DNA from: JBMFVE01 sp049966155
Lineage (GTDB): Bacteria > Bacteroidota > Ignavibacteria > Kryptoniales > JAKASW01
DNA length: 64,000 nucleotides
Direction: 5' to 3'
Assembly: GCA_049966155.1 (NCBI GenBank)
Contig: JBMFVE010000001.1
Coordinates: 620,001-684,000 of the forward strand
Both the position numbers and the translations under genes were made by a program. Below, piece by piece: positions 46,765 through 55,265 of the stretch; position 1 is the stretch's first letter, and the number at the start of each line of letters is the position of its first letter. A model generated the notes under the pieces. It had not been told where the DNA came from. It searched no databases and saw only the letters and a list, made by a program, of their open reading frames with translations.

Positions 46765-47912
46765 TTGTTTACTCCTGAGTATTTAGCATACACTTTTTGA
46801 ACAGCAGTAACTCCAGAACCTGGCTCAAATTTAAAATTCAAATCGTGCAGCGTCATCTCAAGAGCTGAAATCATTCCTACTATGTCTAGCTCATCATAGT
46901 ACCCAAGGTGGGAAATTCTGAAAATCTTCCCTTTCAAATGTTCCTGACCGCCAGCCGTTGTAATACCGTATTTCAACTTCAGTATCTTGTTGAATTGAGA
47001 ATATTCAACTCCTGTGGGGACATTTACGGCTGTAACTGCGTGAGAAGCCGGGGACCCAAATAACTTTAAACCAATTGCCTCACAGCCTGATCGCACAGCT
47101 TCGGATAAGACTTTGTGCCTTTGCCAGATTTTCTCTATTGTTTCTTCCTTAATCATTCTCAATGCTTTTTCAAGACCAACAACTAACGTTACAGCAGGGG
47201 TCCAGGGTGTATCATTGTCGGCAGCCGACTTAAAAGCTTTTTTTAAGCTGAAATAGTATTTCGGAAGGCTGGATGTTTCCATCATTTTCCTAGCACGTTC
47301 ACTGGCAGCGACAAAAGCAAGGCCCGGAGGGATCATTAGGCCTTTTTGTGAACCCGTAACTATCACATCAATTCCCCATTCGTCAAAACGCATCTCATGA
47401 GCCCCAACAGACGTAATGCCATCCACGATGACAGCAATATCATATTTTTCATGAACTGCCCTTGCAATTTCTTTTATATCTGTGAACACACCGGTAGATG
47501 TCTCGCTGTGCGTAATAAAGACAGCTTTTACACCGGGATTTTTTTTAAGAGCATCGAGAATTAGCTCCGGATTGGGGGCAGTTCCCCATTCAACTTTAAT
47601 TTCTACAGGCACAACCCCATATGCTTTCATGATTTCCCCCCAGCGTTCTCCGAACTTGCCCAGGTTCACAAAGATTGCCTTGTCGCCCGCGGACAGCAGA
47701 TTCGCCACCGATGCCTCCATTGCACCTGTTCCTGAACTCGTTAAAATTACGACGTCGTTTCTCGTTTGAAATAGGTATTTAAGATTTTCATTTACTGATT
47801 TAAGTACTTCGACAAATTCTGGATTTCGATGATGAATAATAGGCTCCGCCATTGAGAGCATGACACTCTCGGGTATCGGCGTCGGCCCTGGTGTAAATAG
47901 TCTCTTTTTCAT
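46761..47912 (-). CDS. class V aminotransferase, probable phosphoserine aminotransferase role
   Basis: A 383-residue PLP enzyme of the alanine-glyoxylate / serine-pyruvate aminotransferase group: 'FTPGPTPIPESV', 'LTSSGTGAMEASV', 'IVDGITSVGAHEM' and the PLP-Lys in 'VTGSQKGLMIPPG'. By sequence it is not a classic SerC, but its tight coupling to serA (four-base overlap) suggests it provides the second step of serine synthesis, as such enzymes do in some thermophiles. Serine-glyoxylate exchange is the alternative. The upstream 172-base gap carries the likely promoter. Confidence 0.85.
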   Translation of the reverse strand: MKKRLFTPGPTPIPESVMLSMAEPIIHHRNPEFVEVLKSVNENLKYLFQTRNDVVILTSSGTGAMEASVANLLSAGDKAIFVNLGKFGERWGEIMKAYGVVPVEIKVEWGTAPNPELILDALKKNPGVKAVFITHSETSTGVFTDIKEIARAVHEKYDIAVIVDGITSVGAHEMRFDEWGIDVIVTGSQKGLMIPPGLAFVAASERARKMMETSSLPKYYFSLKKAFKSAADNDTPWTPAVTLVVGLEKALRMIKEETIEKIWQRHKVLSEAVRSGCEAIGLKLFGSPASHAVTAVNVPTGVEYSQFNKILKLKYGITTAGGQEHLKGKIFRISHLGYYDELDIVGMISALEMTLHDLNFKFEPGSGVTAVQKVYAKYSGVNK

Positions 47913-48084
47913 ATGGTCTCCAAATGATTTATAATTTTAATTTCAAATTATGAATTACAGGAATGTAAGTCAATCAACAACTGATCTCTTTCAGGAAACG
48001 ATACCACAGAACCTTTTCTTTTTGTACAGTCAAAATTCGCCCAGCTTTGCATAAACGCAAAAGTTCTGGATCCGATTTGTCACA

Positions 48085-49053
48085 TCACATTTCCAAATGC
48101 TTCAGTACATTCTTGAAATCGGCAGGAAGCTCCGAATCGAAAAACATCATTTGATTTGACGCAGGATGTCTAAAGCCGATTGTTTTGGCGTGGAGAGCCT
48201 GCCTACTTATAAGACGAAGCAAATTGGTGACCTCATTCTTAATACGAGAAGTAACTTCTACCTGTGAAATCCGCCTGCCGTGATAAACAGGATCTCCAAA
48301 AACAGGGTTCCCAACATGTGAAAGATGTACCCTTATTTGATGCGTTCGGCCAGTTTTCAACTTAAGCTGAACGAGCGATAGGTATTCAAATTCCTTCAGG
48401 ACCTTGTATTCCGTCAGTGCAAACTTGCCACCCTCGACAACAGAAAACTTTTTTCTATCACTTTTACTTCTTCCAATACCGGCTTCAATAACTCCCTGAG
48501 TGTCTGGCATTTTACCCCAGACAATTGCCCAATATTCCCGCCTGATTGTCCGATCCGAAAATTGCCTGGCAAGACTTGAGTGGGTATCATCATCCTTTGC
48601 TGCCAATATCAACCCACTTGTGTCCTTGTCAAGTCGGTGCACTATCCCGGGTCTGATAGATGCATCATTTAAGGATGATAATTTATTGCAGTGATAAAGC
48701 AGTGCATTTACAAGAGTACCTGTCCAATTACCATGTCCGGGATGAGTAACCATTCCTGCAGGCTTATTTACCACGATGAGAAATTCATCTTCATAGACTA
48801 TATCAAGCGGGATGTTTTCCGGAATCGCCTTATTCTGCGGGGCGGTTGTCATGATCCTGACCACAATTTTGTCTCCAGGAGAGATCCTGTAACTGGGCTT
48901 TACTTTAACTCCGTTTACCAGAACCATGGCAGCGGAAATGAGCTTCTGAACCTTTGCCCGTGTTAGACCCTCAACCTGCTTTACAAGAAACCTGTCTATC
49001 CGTTCTTTGTTTTTTTGCCCTGGTGCAACAAATAGTTCAACCTCGCGGAACAT
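48085..49053 (-). CDS. RluA/RluD-family pseudouridine synthase
   Basis: Modifies uridine in 23S rRNA (RluD type sites). About 322 residues, with an N-terminal S4 domain ('RIDRFLVKQVEGLTRAKVQ') and the catalytic domain with 'IVHRLDKDTSGLIL', where Asp is the nucleophile, and 'LKTGRTHQIRVHLSHVG'. The start is uncertain. The frame is open to 49167, but most of that lies over lspA. The Met at 49053 overlaps lspA by 17 bases and gives the normal N-terminus; Mets at 49071 and 49089 are alternatives. Last gene of the divIVA-to-rluD run. Confidence 0.92.
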   Translation of the reverse strand: MFREVELFVAPGQKNKERIDRFLVKQVEGLTRAKVQKLISAAMVLVNGVKVKPSYRISPGDKIVVRIMTTAPQNKAIPENIPLDIVYEDEFLIVVNKPAGMVTHPGHGNWTGTLVNALLYHCNKLSSLNDASIRPGIVHRLDKDTSGLILAAKDDDTHSSLARQFSDRTIRREYWAIVWGKMPDTQGVIEAGIGRSKSDRKKFSVVEGGKFALTEYKVLKEFEYLSLVQLKLKTGRTHQIRVHLSHVGNPVFGDPVYHGRRISQVEVTSRIKNEVTNLLRLISRQALHAKTIGFRHPASNQMMFFDSELPADFKNVLKHLEM

Positions 49054-49690
49054 CTCCCTCGTTCTGGTCATGGCCTGAAAATATTCCATTTGTAGAAGAC
49101 ACCTCTTCAGAATGATTTTGCATGTGGTCGTCAGATGCAGAAATTTCTGGTACACTTTTCTTCCCACTCCGATAAAATATCAATAGCAGCAGAACACCAA
49201 CCGTCACCGCTGAATCGGCAATGTTAAACACAGGCCAGCGAGAAAGGTGATATCCTAAAATATTTACGTTAAAAAAATCGACATCAATAAAGTCCACAAC
49301 CCTGCCATGAAACAGAGAGCCCCCATCAAACAGATATCCATAGAAAACCCTGTCTATCAAGTTTCCAATTGCCCCACCCAGAATTAAAGCAAGTGAAAAT
49401 CTAACAATCGGACGGTCATCGCGGACCCTATACAAATAATAAAAAATCGCAATGCTGGCTATGATTGAAAAAATGGCAAAGAAAGATTTCCATCCAAAAT
49501 CGATTCCAAACGCCATCCCTGGATTTTCTATGTATGTCAACCTCAGAAAGTTCCCAACCAGTGGCTTGCTTGAATAAAGGGACATACCATGAATGTCAAT
49601 TCCAAGACCTGGAATCTTTACCCCCCGCACCAATAGCTTTGTCAGCTGATCAAGGATTACAACAGCAAGAGTTACATAAAGCACATTCAA
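49037..49690 (-). CDS. lspA: signal peptidase II (lipoprotein signal peptidase)
   Basis: Inner-membrane aspartic protease that removes the signal peptide of prolipoproteins. 217 residues from a TTG at 49690, placed one base after the dksA-like stop and eight bases after GAGAGG. The open frame further upstream only mirrors that gene. Four membrane helices; catalytic Asp residues in 'GGAIGNLIDRV' and 'VFNIADSAV', with 'RVVDFIDV' between them. A hydrophilic C-terminal tail of about 35 residues is longer than in most LspA. The window encodes several lipoproteins that would be its substrates. Confidence 0.92.
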   Translation of the reverse strand: MNVLYVTLAVVILDQLTKLLVRGVKIPGLGIDIHGMSLYSSKPLVGNFLRLTYIENPGMAFGIDFGWKSFFAIFSIIASIAIFYYLYRVRDDRPIVRFSLALILGGAIGNLIDRVFYGYLFDGGSLFHGRVVDFIDVDFFNVNILGYHLSRWPVFNIADSAVTVGVLLLLIFYRSGKKSVPEISASDDHMQNHSEEVSSTNGIFSGHDQNEGDVPRG

Positions 49691-49691
49691 G

Positions 49692-50198
49692 TTATTGACC
49701 TCTCTTAATCTTACATGACACGCAAAGTTGAGCATGGGGGACTGCCTCGAGCCGCGCCTTTTCAATTAATTTTCCACAGTCAAGACAAAATCCATAAACG
49801 CCTTTGTCGATTCTCTTCAGAGCATCATCAAGATACTCAAGGAATTTCCTCTGACGGGCAGCAAGAAGATAATTTTTCTCGCGCTCCATTGTGTCCGTTC
49901 CCTGTTCCATGTGTAATGAGTATGGAGAATTCTCTTCGAAGTAATCCCCTCCTGAATTGTCAGAAAGTGAATCATGAATTAGCTCAAGCTCCTCTACAAT
50001 CTGTTTCCTCTTTTCGAGGATGATTGAACGAAAATGCTCAAGATCAGCTTTGTTGTATCCTTTTTTTTGTTCAGGAACAGCTTTTGTTACAGGAGGTCTG
50101 GCTGCTTTTACAGTTCGCGCGACCCTTTTAGTGGCGCGCTTTTTAGCAGATGGCTTTGTTGCCTTCTTTACTGCATTCGCCTTAGAATTCTTTGCCAT
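49692..50198 (-). CDS. DksA/TraR-type zinc-finger protein with basic N-terminal tail
   Basis: A 168-residue protein. About residues 1-45 are Lys/Ala/Arg-rich and histone-H1-like (KKATKPSAKKRATKR). The rest is a coiled-coil plus a C-terminal four-Cys zinc finger ('CLDCGKLIEKAR' then 'CVSCKIKRG') of the DksA family, which binds RNA polymerase through its secondary channel, or in short members has no known partner. The gene sits between ileS and lspA, a common order in this group of bacteria. The basic tail may bind DNA or ribosomes. Confidence 0.88.
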   Translation of the reverse strand: MAKNSKANAVKKATKPSAKKRATKRVARTVKAARPPVTKAVPEQKKGYNKADLEHFRSIILEKRKQIVEELELIHDSLSDNSGGDYFEENSPYSLHMEQGTDTMEREKNYLLAARQRKFLEYLDDALKRIDKGVYGFCLDCGKLIEKARLEAVPHAQLCVSCKIKRGQ

Positions 50199-50213
50199 TA
50201 TTTTAACGCTCCT

Positions 50214-53200
50214 TTAATTTGCTTTTTTAACAGAAATCCTGACCTTCCGGTTCTCAATTTCAACCTCTTCAGAAAACCCGCCGTCATTGGTAGATGTACT
50301 CAATTCTACAGCAAGAGTCTCTGACTTGATATAATCTCCCATTTTTTCAATTGCGGGAGCAAAATCAGTAGGACCATCGACATAAACACGAATTCTATCA
50401 GTGACCTCGAACCCTGCATCTTTTCTTATGTTTTGTATTCTGTTTACAAATTCTCTGGCTATCCCTTCGATTTTTAGTTGTTCATCTACTTCTGTGTCGA
50501 GCGCCACAGTGAGTGTCGCATCAGATTCGACAATCCATCCTGAAACCTCATGGGTAAATATTTCAACGTCATCTCTTCCAATGTTAAATGATTTCCCACC
50601 TGTTGTTAAAGTTATAACACCTTTTGATTCGATTTCTTTAATTTCATCCCGCGACATGTTTTTAATACGCTCTGCAACGATTTTTACATCCTTGCCAAAT
50701 TTCGGACCTATTATCTTGAAGTTGGGTTTGGCACCTTTGTTCACAAATTCTGAATCATCACCAACAAACTCGATTGCTTTAACATTTATTTCATCAAGAA
50801 TCACCGGTTCCATTTCCTTAATGGTTTCAATTAAATGTTCAGAGGAAGTCGGGATGATGATTCTCTTCAAAGGCTGTCGAACTTTTACATTAGACTTAGC
50901 TCGCATCGCTCGAACGAGATACACAATTCTTTCAGCAAGAGCCATTTTCTCTTCTAGCTTCGTATCAATTTCATTTTCTCTTACTTCCGGAAAATGCGCA
51001 AGGTGCACGGATTCAAAAGGCTCAAGTTTGGTAACCTCATTTAAATTCCTATATAACACATCTGACAAAAATGGCGCAAACGGAGCCATTAATTTTGTCA
51101 GTGTGATAAGACACTCATACAAAGTTTGATAAGCGGAGATCTTGTCCTTAGACATATCACCCTTCCAGAACCTTCTCCTGCTCCGTCTGACGTACCAATT
51201 AGAAAGTTGCTCAATTGTAAATTCAGAAACAGCCCTTGCTGCTTTGGTAACATCATATTCATCCATTAACCCAGCGTAGTTCTTAAGAAGGGAGTTTAAA
51301 ACCGAAATAATCCAGCGGTCTATCTCTAACCTTTCCTGAACAGGTAAACGTTCTTCCGCATATGTAAAGCCGTCAATATTTGCATACAACGTGAAGAAGG
51401 AATAGGTGTTCAGCAAAGTACTGAAAAATTTACGCTGTACTTCAACAAGCCCCTCTTCGTCAAATAGTTTTGGCTTGTAAGGTGGGCTTGAAGACACAAG
51501 GTACCACCTGACCGTATCGGCACCATAGTCGGACACAACTTTGAAGGGATTTACAACGTTTCCCCTGGATTTTGACATTTTTTGCCCCTCTTTGTCCAGT
51601 ATCAACTCGTGACTGATAACAGCTTTGTAAGCCGGCTTATCGAATAAAAAGGTTCCTATTGCATGAAGAGAGTAAAACCAGCCACGGGTCTGATCGATCC
51701 CCTCTGCTATGAAATCAGCAGGATAGTGCTTTTCAAACCATTCGCGATTTTCGAAAGGATAATGATACTGTGCAAACGGCATTGAGCCCGAATCGAACCA
51801 GACATCTATGAGTTCAGGAGTACGTCTCATATCGCCAGCACACTTGGGGCAGTTCATTGTGATATTATCAACAAACGGCTTATGCAAATCCAGATTGTCC
51901 GGCACATTTTTTCCTTTGGAACGCAGCTCATCCACACTGCCGATTGATTCCTGATAGCCACATTTAGAACATATCCATATGTTAAGTGGCGTTCCCCAGA
52001 ACCTGTCTCGGGAAAGCGCCCAATCCTTATTTTCTTCAAGCCAGTTTCCAAATCGCCCTGTTCCAACCTCTGCGGGTACCCAGTTAATATTTTTGTTAAG
52101 CTCAACCATCCGGTTCGCAAATTTCGTTGTAGCAATGTACCAGGATTCCCTGGCGTAGTAAAGCAAAGGCGACTTGCACCGCCAGCAATGAGGATAACTG
52201 TGTGTGATTGTCTCCTTTTTGTAAAGGATCTTTCGTGACTTTAAATCCTGAATTATCTCAATATCAGCATCCTTAACGAACTTCCCGGCAAAAGGAATTA
52301 CCTCAGATGTAAAGTTTCCACTCTTATCAACTGGCTGTAGCACAGGCAAGTCATATTGTCTGCCAACATTATAGTCATCTTCACCAAAAGCGGGTGCAAT
52401 ATGTACTATCCCCGTACCATCTTCTGTACTTACAAAGTCACCGTGAATTACAAAGAATGCCTTACTCTCAACCGGGTGAAAATTATAAATTCTTTCATAT
52501 TCTTTACCCACAAGTTCAGCCCCTTTAATCTGACTGATAATCCTGTAATCCCCATCCAGCACTGAAAGACGAGCGCGGGCAAGAACCAGGTATCTCCCAT
52601 TGTGCTCAACCTTTACATATTCGATATCATTTCCAACAGCTAGCGCAACATTGGAAATCAGTGTCCATGGTGTGGTTGTCCACACAAGAAAATAGGTGTT
52701 GTCCTCACCTTTAATTTTCATTTGAACATAAACGGATGGATCTTTGTCCTCCTGATAGCCAAGTGCAACTTCGTGGGATGAGAGTGGAGTCTCACATCGA
52801 GGACAGTACGGCTGAATTTTATATCCCTTGTATATAAGCCCCTTATCATGGAAATTCTTGAGTGCCCACCAGACAGATTCAATATAGCTATTATCACATG
52901 TGATATAGGCGTCATTTAAGTCCACCCAGTAACCAATTCGTTCTGTCATTTCCTCCCAGTCATCCTTGTACTCAAAAACAGATTGCCTGCAGAGAGCATT
53001 GAATTTCTCCACCCCATAGTCAACAATCTCATCTTTGTGTTTTAGTCCGAGTTTTTTTTCGACCTCAATTTCCACTGGAAGGCCATGAGTGTCCCACCCT
53101 GCTTTTCGGTGGACCTGATATCCCCTCATCGTTTTGTAGCGACAGACCAGATCTTTCAGTGTCCTGGCCATCACATGATGGATGCCGGGTCGTCCGTTTG

Positions 53201-53354
53201 CTGTGGGGGGACCTTCGTAAAATGTAAAATTTGGACCACCTTCCCTTGAAGTTATGCTTTTGTGAAAAATATTGTTTTTCTTCCAGAAATCTAAAATTTG
53301 CTGTTCAAGATCAGCGTATTTTATTTTATCACTTAATTCTTTGAATTTTTGCAA
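50214..53354 (-). CDS. ileS: isoleucine-tRNA ligase, type 2, with altered HIGH motif
   Basis: Charges tRNA-Ile with isoleucine. At 1046 residues it has the length of eukaryote-like type 2 enzymes. The N-terminal site reads 'GPPTANGRPGIHHVMAR', with G57-I58-H59-H60 in place of HIGH; KMSKS is normal (592-596). The editing domain (CP1, about 190-400, with 'TTTPWTLISNVALAVG') and the C-terminal tRNA-binding part are present. The GxHH arrangement is known from some mupirocin-hyper-resistant type 2 IleRS. The gene follows DUF2905 by seven bases and precedes the DksA-like gene. Confidence 0.96.
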   Translation of the reverse strand: MQKFKELSDKIKYADLEQQILDFWKKNNIFHKSITSREGGPNFTFYEGPPTANGRPGIHHVMARTLKDLVCRYKTMRGYQVHRKAGWDTHGLPVEIEVEKKLGLKHKDEIVDYGVEKFNALCRQSVFEYKDDWEEMTERIGYWVDLNDAYITCDNSYIESVWWALKNFHDKGLIYKGYKIQPYCPRCETPLSSHEVALGYQEDKDPSVYVQMKIKGEDNTYFLVWTTTPWTLISNVALAVGNDIEYVKVEHNGRYLVLARARLSVLDGDYRIISQIKGAELVGKEYERIYNFHPVESKAFFVIHGDFVSTEDGTGIVHIAPAFGEDDYNVGRQYDLPVLQPVDKSGNFTSEVIPFAGKFVKDADIEIIQDLKSRKILYKKETITHSYPHCWRCKSPLLYYARESWYIATTKFANRMVELNKNINWVPAEVGTGRFGNWLEENKDWALSRDRFWGTPLNIWICSKCGYQESIGSVDELRSKGKNVPDNLDLHKPFVDNITMNCPKCAGDMRRTPELIDVWFDSGSMPFAQYHYPFENREWFEKHYPADFIAEGIDQTRGWFYSLHAIGTFLFDKPAYKAVISHELILDKEGQKMSKSRGNVVNPFKVVSDYGADTVRWYLVSSSPPYKPKLFDEEGLVEVQRKFFSTLLNTYSFFTLYANIDGFTYAEERLPVQERLEIDRWIISVLNSLLKNYAGLMDEYDVTKAARAVSEFTIEQLSNWYVRRSRRRFWKGDMSKDKISAYQTLYECLITLTKLMAPFAPFLSDVLYRNLNEVTKLEPFESVHLAHFPEVRENEIDTKLEEKMALAERIVYLVRAMRAKSNVKVRQPLKRIIIPTSSEHLIETIKEMEPVILDEINVKAIEFVGDDSEFVNKGAKPNFKIIGPKFGKDVKIVAERIKNMSRDEIKEIESKGVITLTTGGKSFNIGRDDVEIFTHEVSGWIVESDATLTVALDTEVDEQLKIEGIAREFVNRIQNIRKDAGFEVTDRIRVYVDGPTDFAPAIEKMGDYIKSETLAVELSTSTNDGGFSEEVEIENRKVRISVKKAN

Positions 53355-53361
53355 ACTAAAA

Positions 53362-53601
53362 TCACCTCTTGGAAAAATATGAGATCAAATAAAATATTAA
53401 TGTCAATATCAAACTGAGAACTATACTTGTAACTACAGGAAAATAAAATTGAAAATTTCTTTTCCTTATATAGATATCCCCGGGCAACCTCCCAAGAAAC
53501 GGTATTCCAACTTTCTCGGCAAACATCAGTCCAAGACCGACAACAACTATTAGAGCCCCTACGACAACAAGCATCTTTCCAAATCCCTGAAGTTCCTGCA
53601 T
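53362..53601 (-). CDS. DUF2905 small membrane protein
   Basis: A 79-residue protein with two membrane helices and the conserved 'GRLPGDIYIRKRNFQFYFP' segment between them, which defines DUF2905. Function unknown. It lies four bases after the PNP stop and seven bases before ileS, inside the operon. Confidence 0.88.
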   Translation of the reverse strand: MQELQGFGKMLVVVGALIVVVGLGLMFAEKVGIPFLGRLPGDIYIRKRNFQFYFPVVTSIVLSLILTLIFYLISYFSKR

Positions 53602-53605
53602 GATC

Positions 53606-54427
53606 TTATATCCTTTCCACTATTGCTTTCATTAGTTTGGTCAACCGTGGCTCAGCCTCATTTGCCACCCGTATTATCTCCTGAACGTCGGCAGGAACAA
53701 GCGCATCAGGAAAACATTCATCAGTGATAACAGAAAGCCCGCACACCTTCATTCCCATATGAACAGCCACAATATCTTCCGGTACAGTGGACATTCCAAC
53801 GGCATCAGCACCAATCAGCCTCAAGAATCGATACTCAGCCGGCGTCTCAAGGCTTGGCCCTGTCATTGCAACAAATACTCCGCGCTCAAGCCTTATTTTG
53901 TTGTCAAGCGCAGCTTGAATGGCAATCTTGGCATATTCTTTTGAATATGGCTCACTCATATCAGGGAAACGGGGACCCAGCTCATTGTCATTTGGACCAA
54001 TCAGTGGATTTGTTCCAAGAAGGTTAATATGATCAACAATTAGCATTATATCACCTTTCCTGAAATTTGGATTGAGGCCTCCTGCTGCGTTAGAGATTAT
54101 AAGACTGCGGGCCCCGAGAAATTTCATTACCCTCACCGGGAGTGTAATTTGTTCCATTGTATATCCCTCGTAATAGTGAAACCTACCCTGCATGGCAACA
54201 ACCTTTTTACCTCCAAGTTCTCCAAATATCAGTTTACCATGATGCGATTCCACTGTTGAAAGTGGAAAATGAGGGATATCGGAATAATCGATGACGACTT
54301 TATCATGAATTTCATCCGCCAGTTTGCCTAGGCCTGTTCCGAGGATAATGCCCACACTTGGCTGAATCATCGTATGTTTCCTGATTAAGTCAACTGCATC
54401 CTGAATCTTTTTGCGAATTTCGCTCAT
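53606..54427 (-). CDS. purine-nucleoside phosphorylase (trimeric type)
   Basis: Cleaves purine (deoxy)nucleosides with phosphate for purine salvage. The 273 residues show 'GIILGTGLGKLADEI' (phosphate loop), 'GRFHYYEGY' (His of the ribose site), 'NAAGGLNP', 'TGPSLETPAEYR' and 'GMSTVPE'. These fit the trimeric guanosine/inosine class. It is one base after the divIVA-domain gene and part of the same run. Confidence 0.95.
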   Translation of the reverse strand: MSEIRKKIQDAVDLIRKHTMIQPSVGIILGTGLGKLADEIHDKVVIDYSDIPHFPLSTVESHHGKLIFGELGGKKVVAMQGRFHYYEGYTMEQITLPVRVMKFLGARSLIISNAAGGLNPNFRKGDIMLIVDHINLLGTNPLIGPNDNELGPRFPDMSEPYSKEYAKIAIQAALDNKIRLERGVFVAMTGPSLETPAEYRFLRLIGADAVGMSTVPEDIVAVHMGMKVCGLSVITDECFPDALVPADVQEIIRVANEAEPRLTKLMKAIVERI

Positions 54428-54428
54428 T

Positions 54429-54953
54429 TTACTTGCCCGATTTTTCTATTGACTCAATTATTGTTTTTATATCCAGGACTTGAGATGTCGGCTCCTGTTT
54501 TATGAATTCACCTTCCATTGAACTCAGCATATCGAGCTGTGCTGTTAAGATCGTCCGGATGGTTTTGATAATAGTTTCTCTTAGGTTAGTAACCTCTTCA
54601 AGTCTTGCTTTTGCTCTATCAAGTTCGGAATTTGCCTCTTTTAAAATTTGCTCTGCCTTCAACTCTGCCTCATGCTGGATTATTCTTGAGGTTCGCTGCA
54701 CGGCTTCTGCCGAATCTTTTGCAGCCTTCTCAGCTTTCTCCACCAGAGCTCGCAGGGAATCCTCAATTTTTTTATAGCTCTGAAGCTCCTCGGCAAGGGC
54801 GTTCTTTTGGGAACGCAAATCCAGATTCTCTTTCAACAGGTTTTCGAAGTCACCAGCAACCGTTGATAAGAAGGCGTCGACTTCACCCGGATTGTATCCT
54901 GAGAACGTCTTTCGGAATTTTTGGTTCCTTATTTGAAGCGGGGTAAGCCGCAT
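54429..54953 (-). CDS. DivIVA-domain protein
   Basis: A 174-residue coiled-coil protein with the N-terminal DivIVA membrane-binding motif 'MRLTPLQIRNQKFRKTF' and 'GYNPGEVDAFL', then a long heptad coil (about 35-150). Such proteins mark curved membrane at poles or septa in Gram-positives; in this group their role is not established. The start is at 54953. A frame open up to 55142 reads backward through the tRNA-Pro gene and is an artefact. First gene of the run to rluD. Confidence 0.88.
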   Translation of the reverse strand: MRLTPLQIRNQKFRKTFSGYNPGEVDAFLSTVAGDFENLLKENLDLRSQKNALAEELQSYKKIEDSLRALVEKAEKAAKDSAEAVQRTSRIIQHEAELKAEQILKEANSELDRAKARLEEVTNLRETIIKTIRTILTAQLDMLSSMEGEFIKQEPTSQVLDIKTIIESIEKSGK

Positions 54954-55075
54954 ACTTTTGCCACCAAACTCATTTTCTGAATGAAAAATATAACCTTTGA
55001 TTAAAGGAAAATCAAAGCACAAGATGCCCTGTTGAGGTTGTTTAATTAATACTGAAAAGGTTATATTGCAATGTA

Positions 55076-55150
55076 CGGGGCGTGGCTCAGCCCGGTTAGA
55101 GCGCTTGGTTCGGGACCAAGAGGCCGTGGGTTCGAATCCCACCGCCCCGA
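55076..55150 (+). tRNA. tRNA-Pro (anticodon CGG)
   Basis: Complete cloverleaf: acceptor CGGGGCG/CGCCCCG (55076-55082 with 55143-55149), D arm GCTCAG...AGAGC, anticodon stem CTTGG/CCAAG with loop TTCGGGA, anticodon CGG at 55111-55113, T arm GTGGG-TTCGAAT-CCCAC and discriminator A55150. The 3' CCA is not encoded. C1-G72 with A73 is normal for tRNA-Pro. Confidence 0.97.
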
Positions 55151-55265
55151 CACCACGCCAAACTTTTAACTTAATTTTACGGCCCTAATCCATGGTAGAC
55201 CAACAGGGGCATGCCGCGGATGAATATGAATTGTCCGTGCTCTCCTTATATAATGCAATACCCAG

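Noticed and set aside
54954..55142. Upstream extension of the DivIVA-domain frame (MGFEPTASWSRTKRSNR...)
   Set aside because: It is the reverse complement of the tRNA-Pro gene, a well-known spurious translation; the DivIVA motif starts at 54953.
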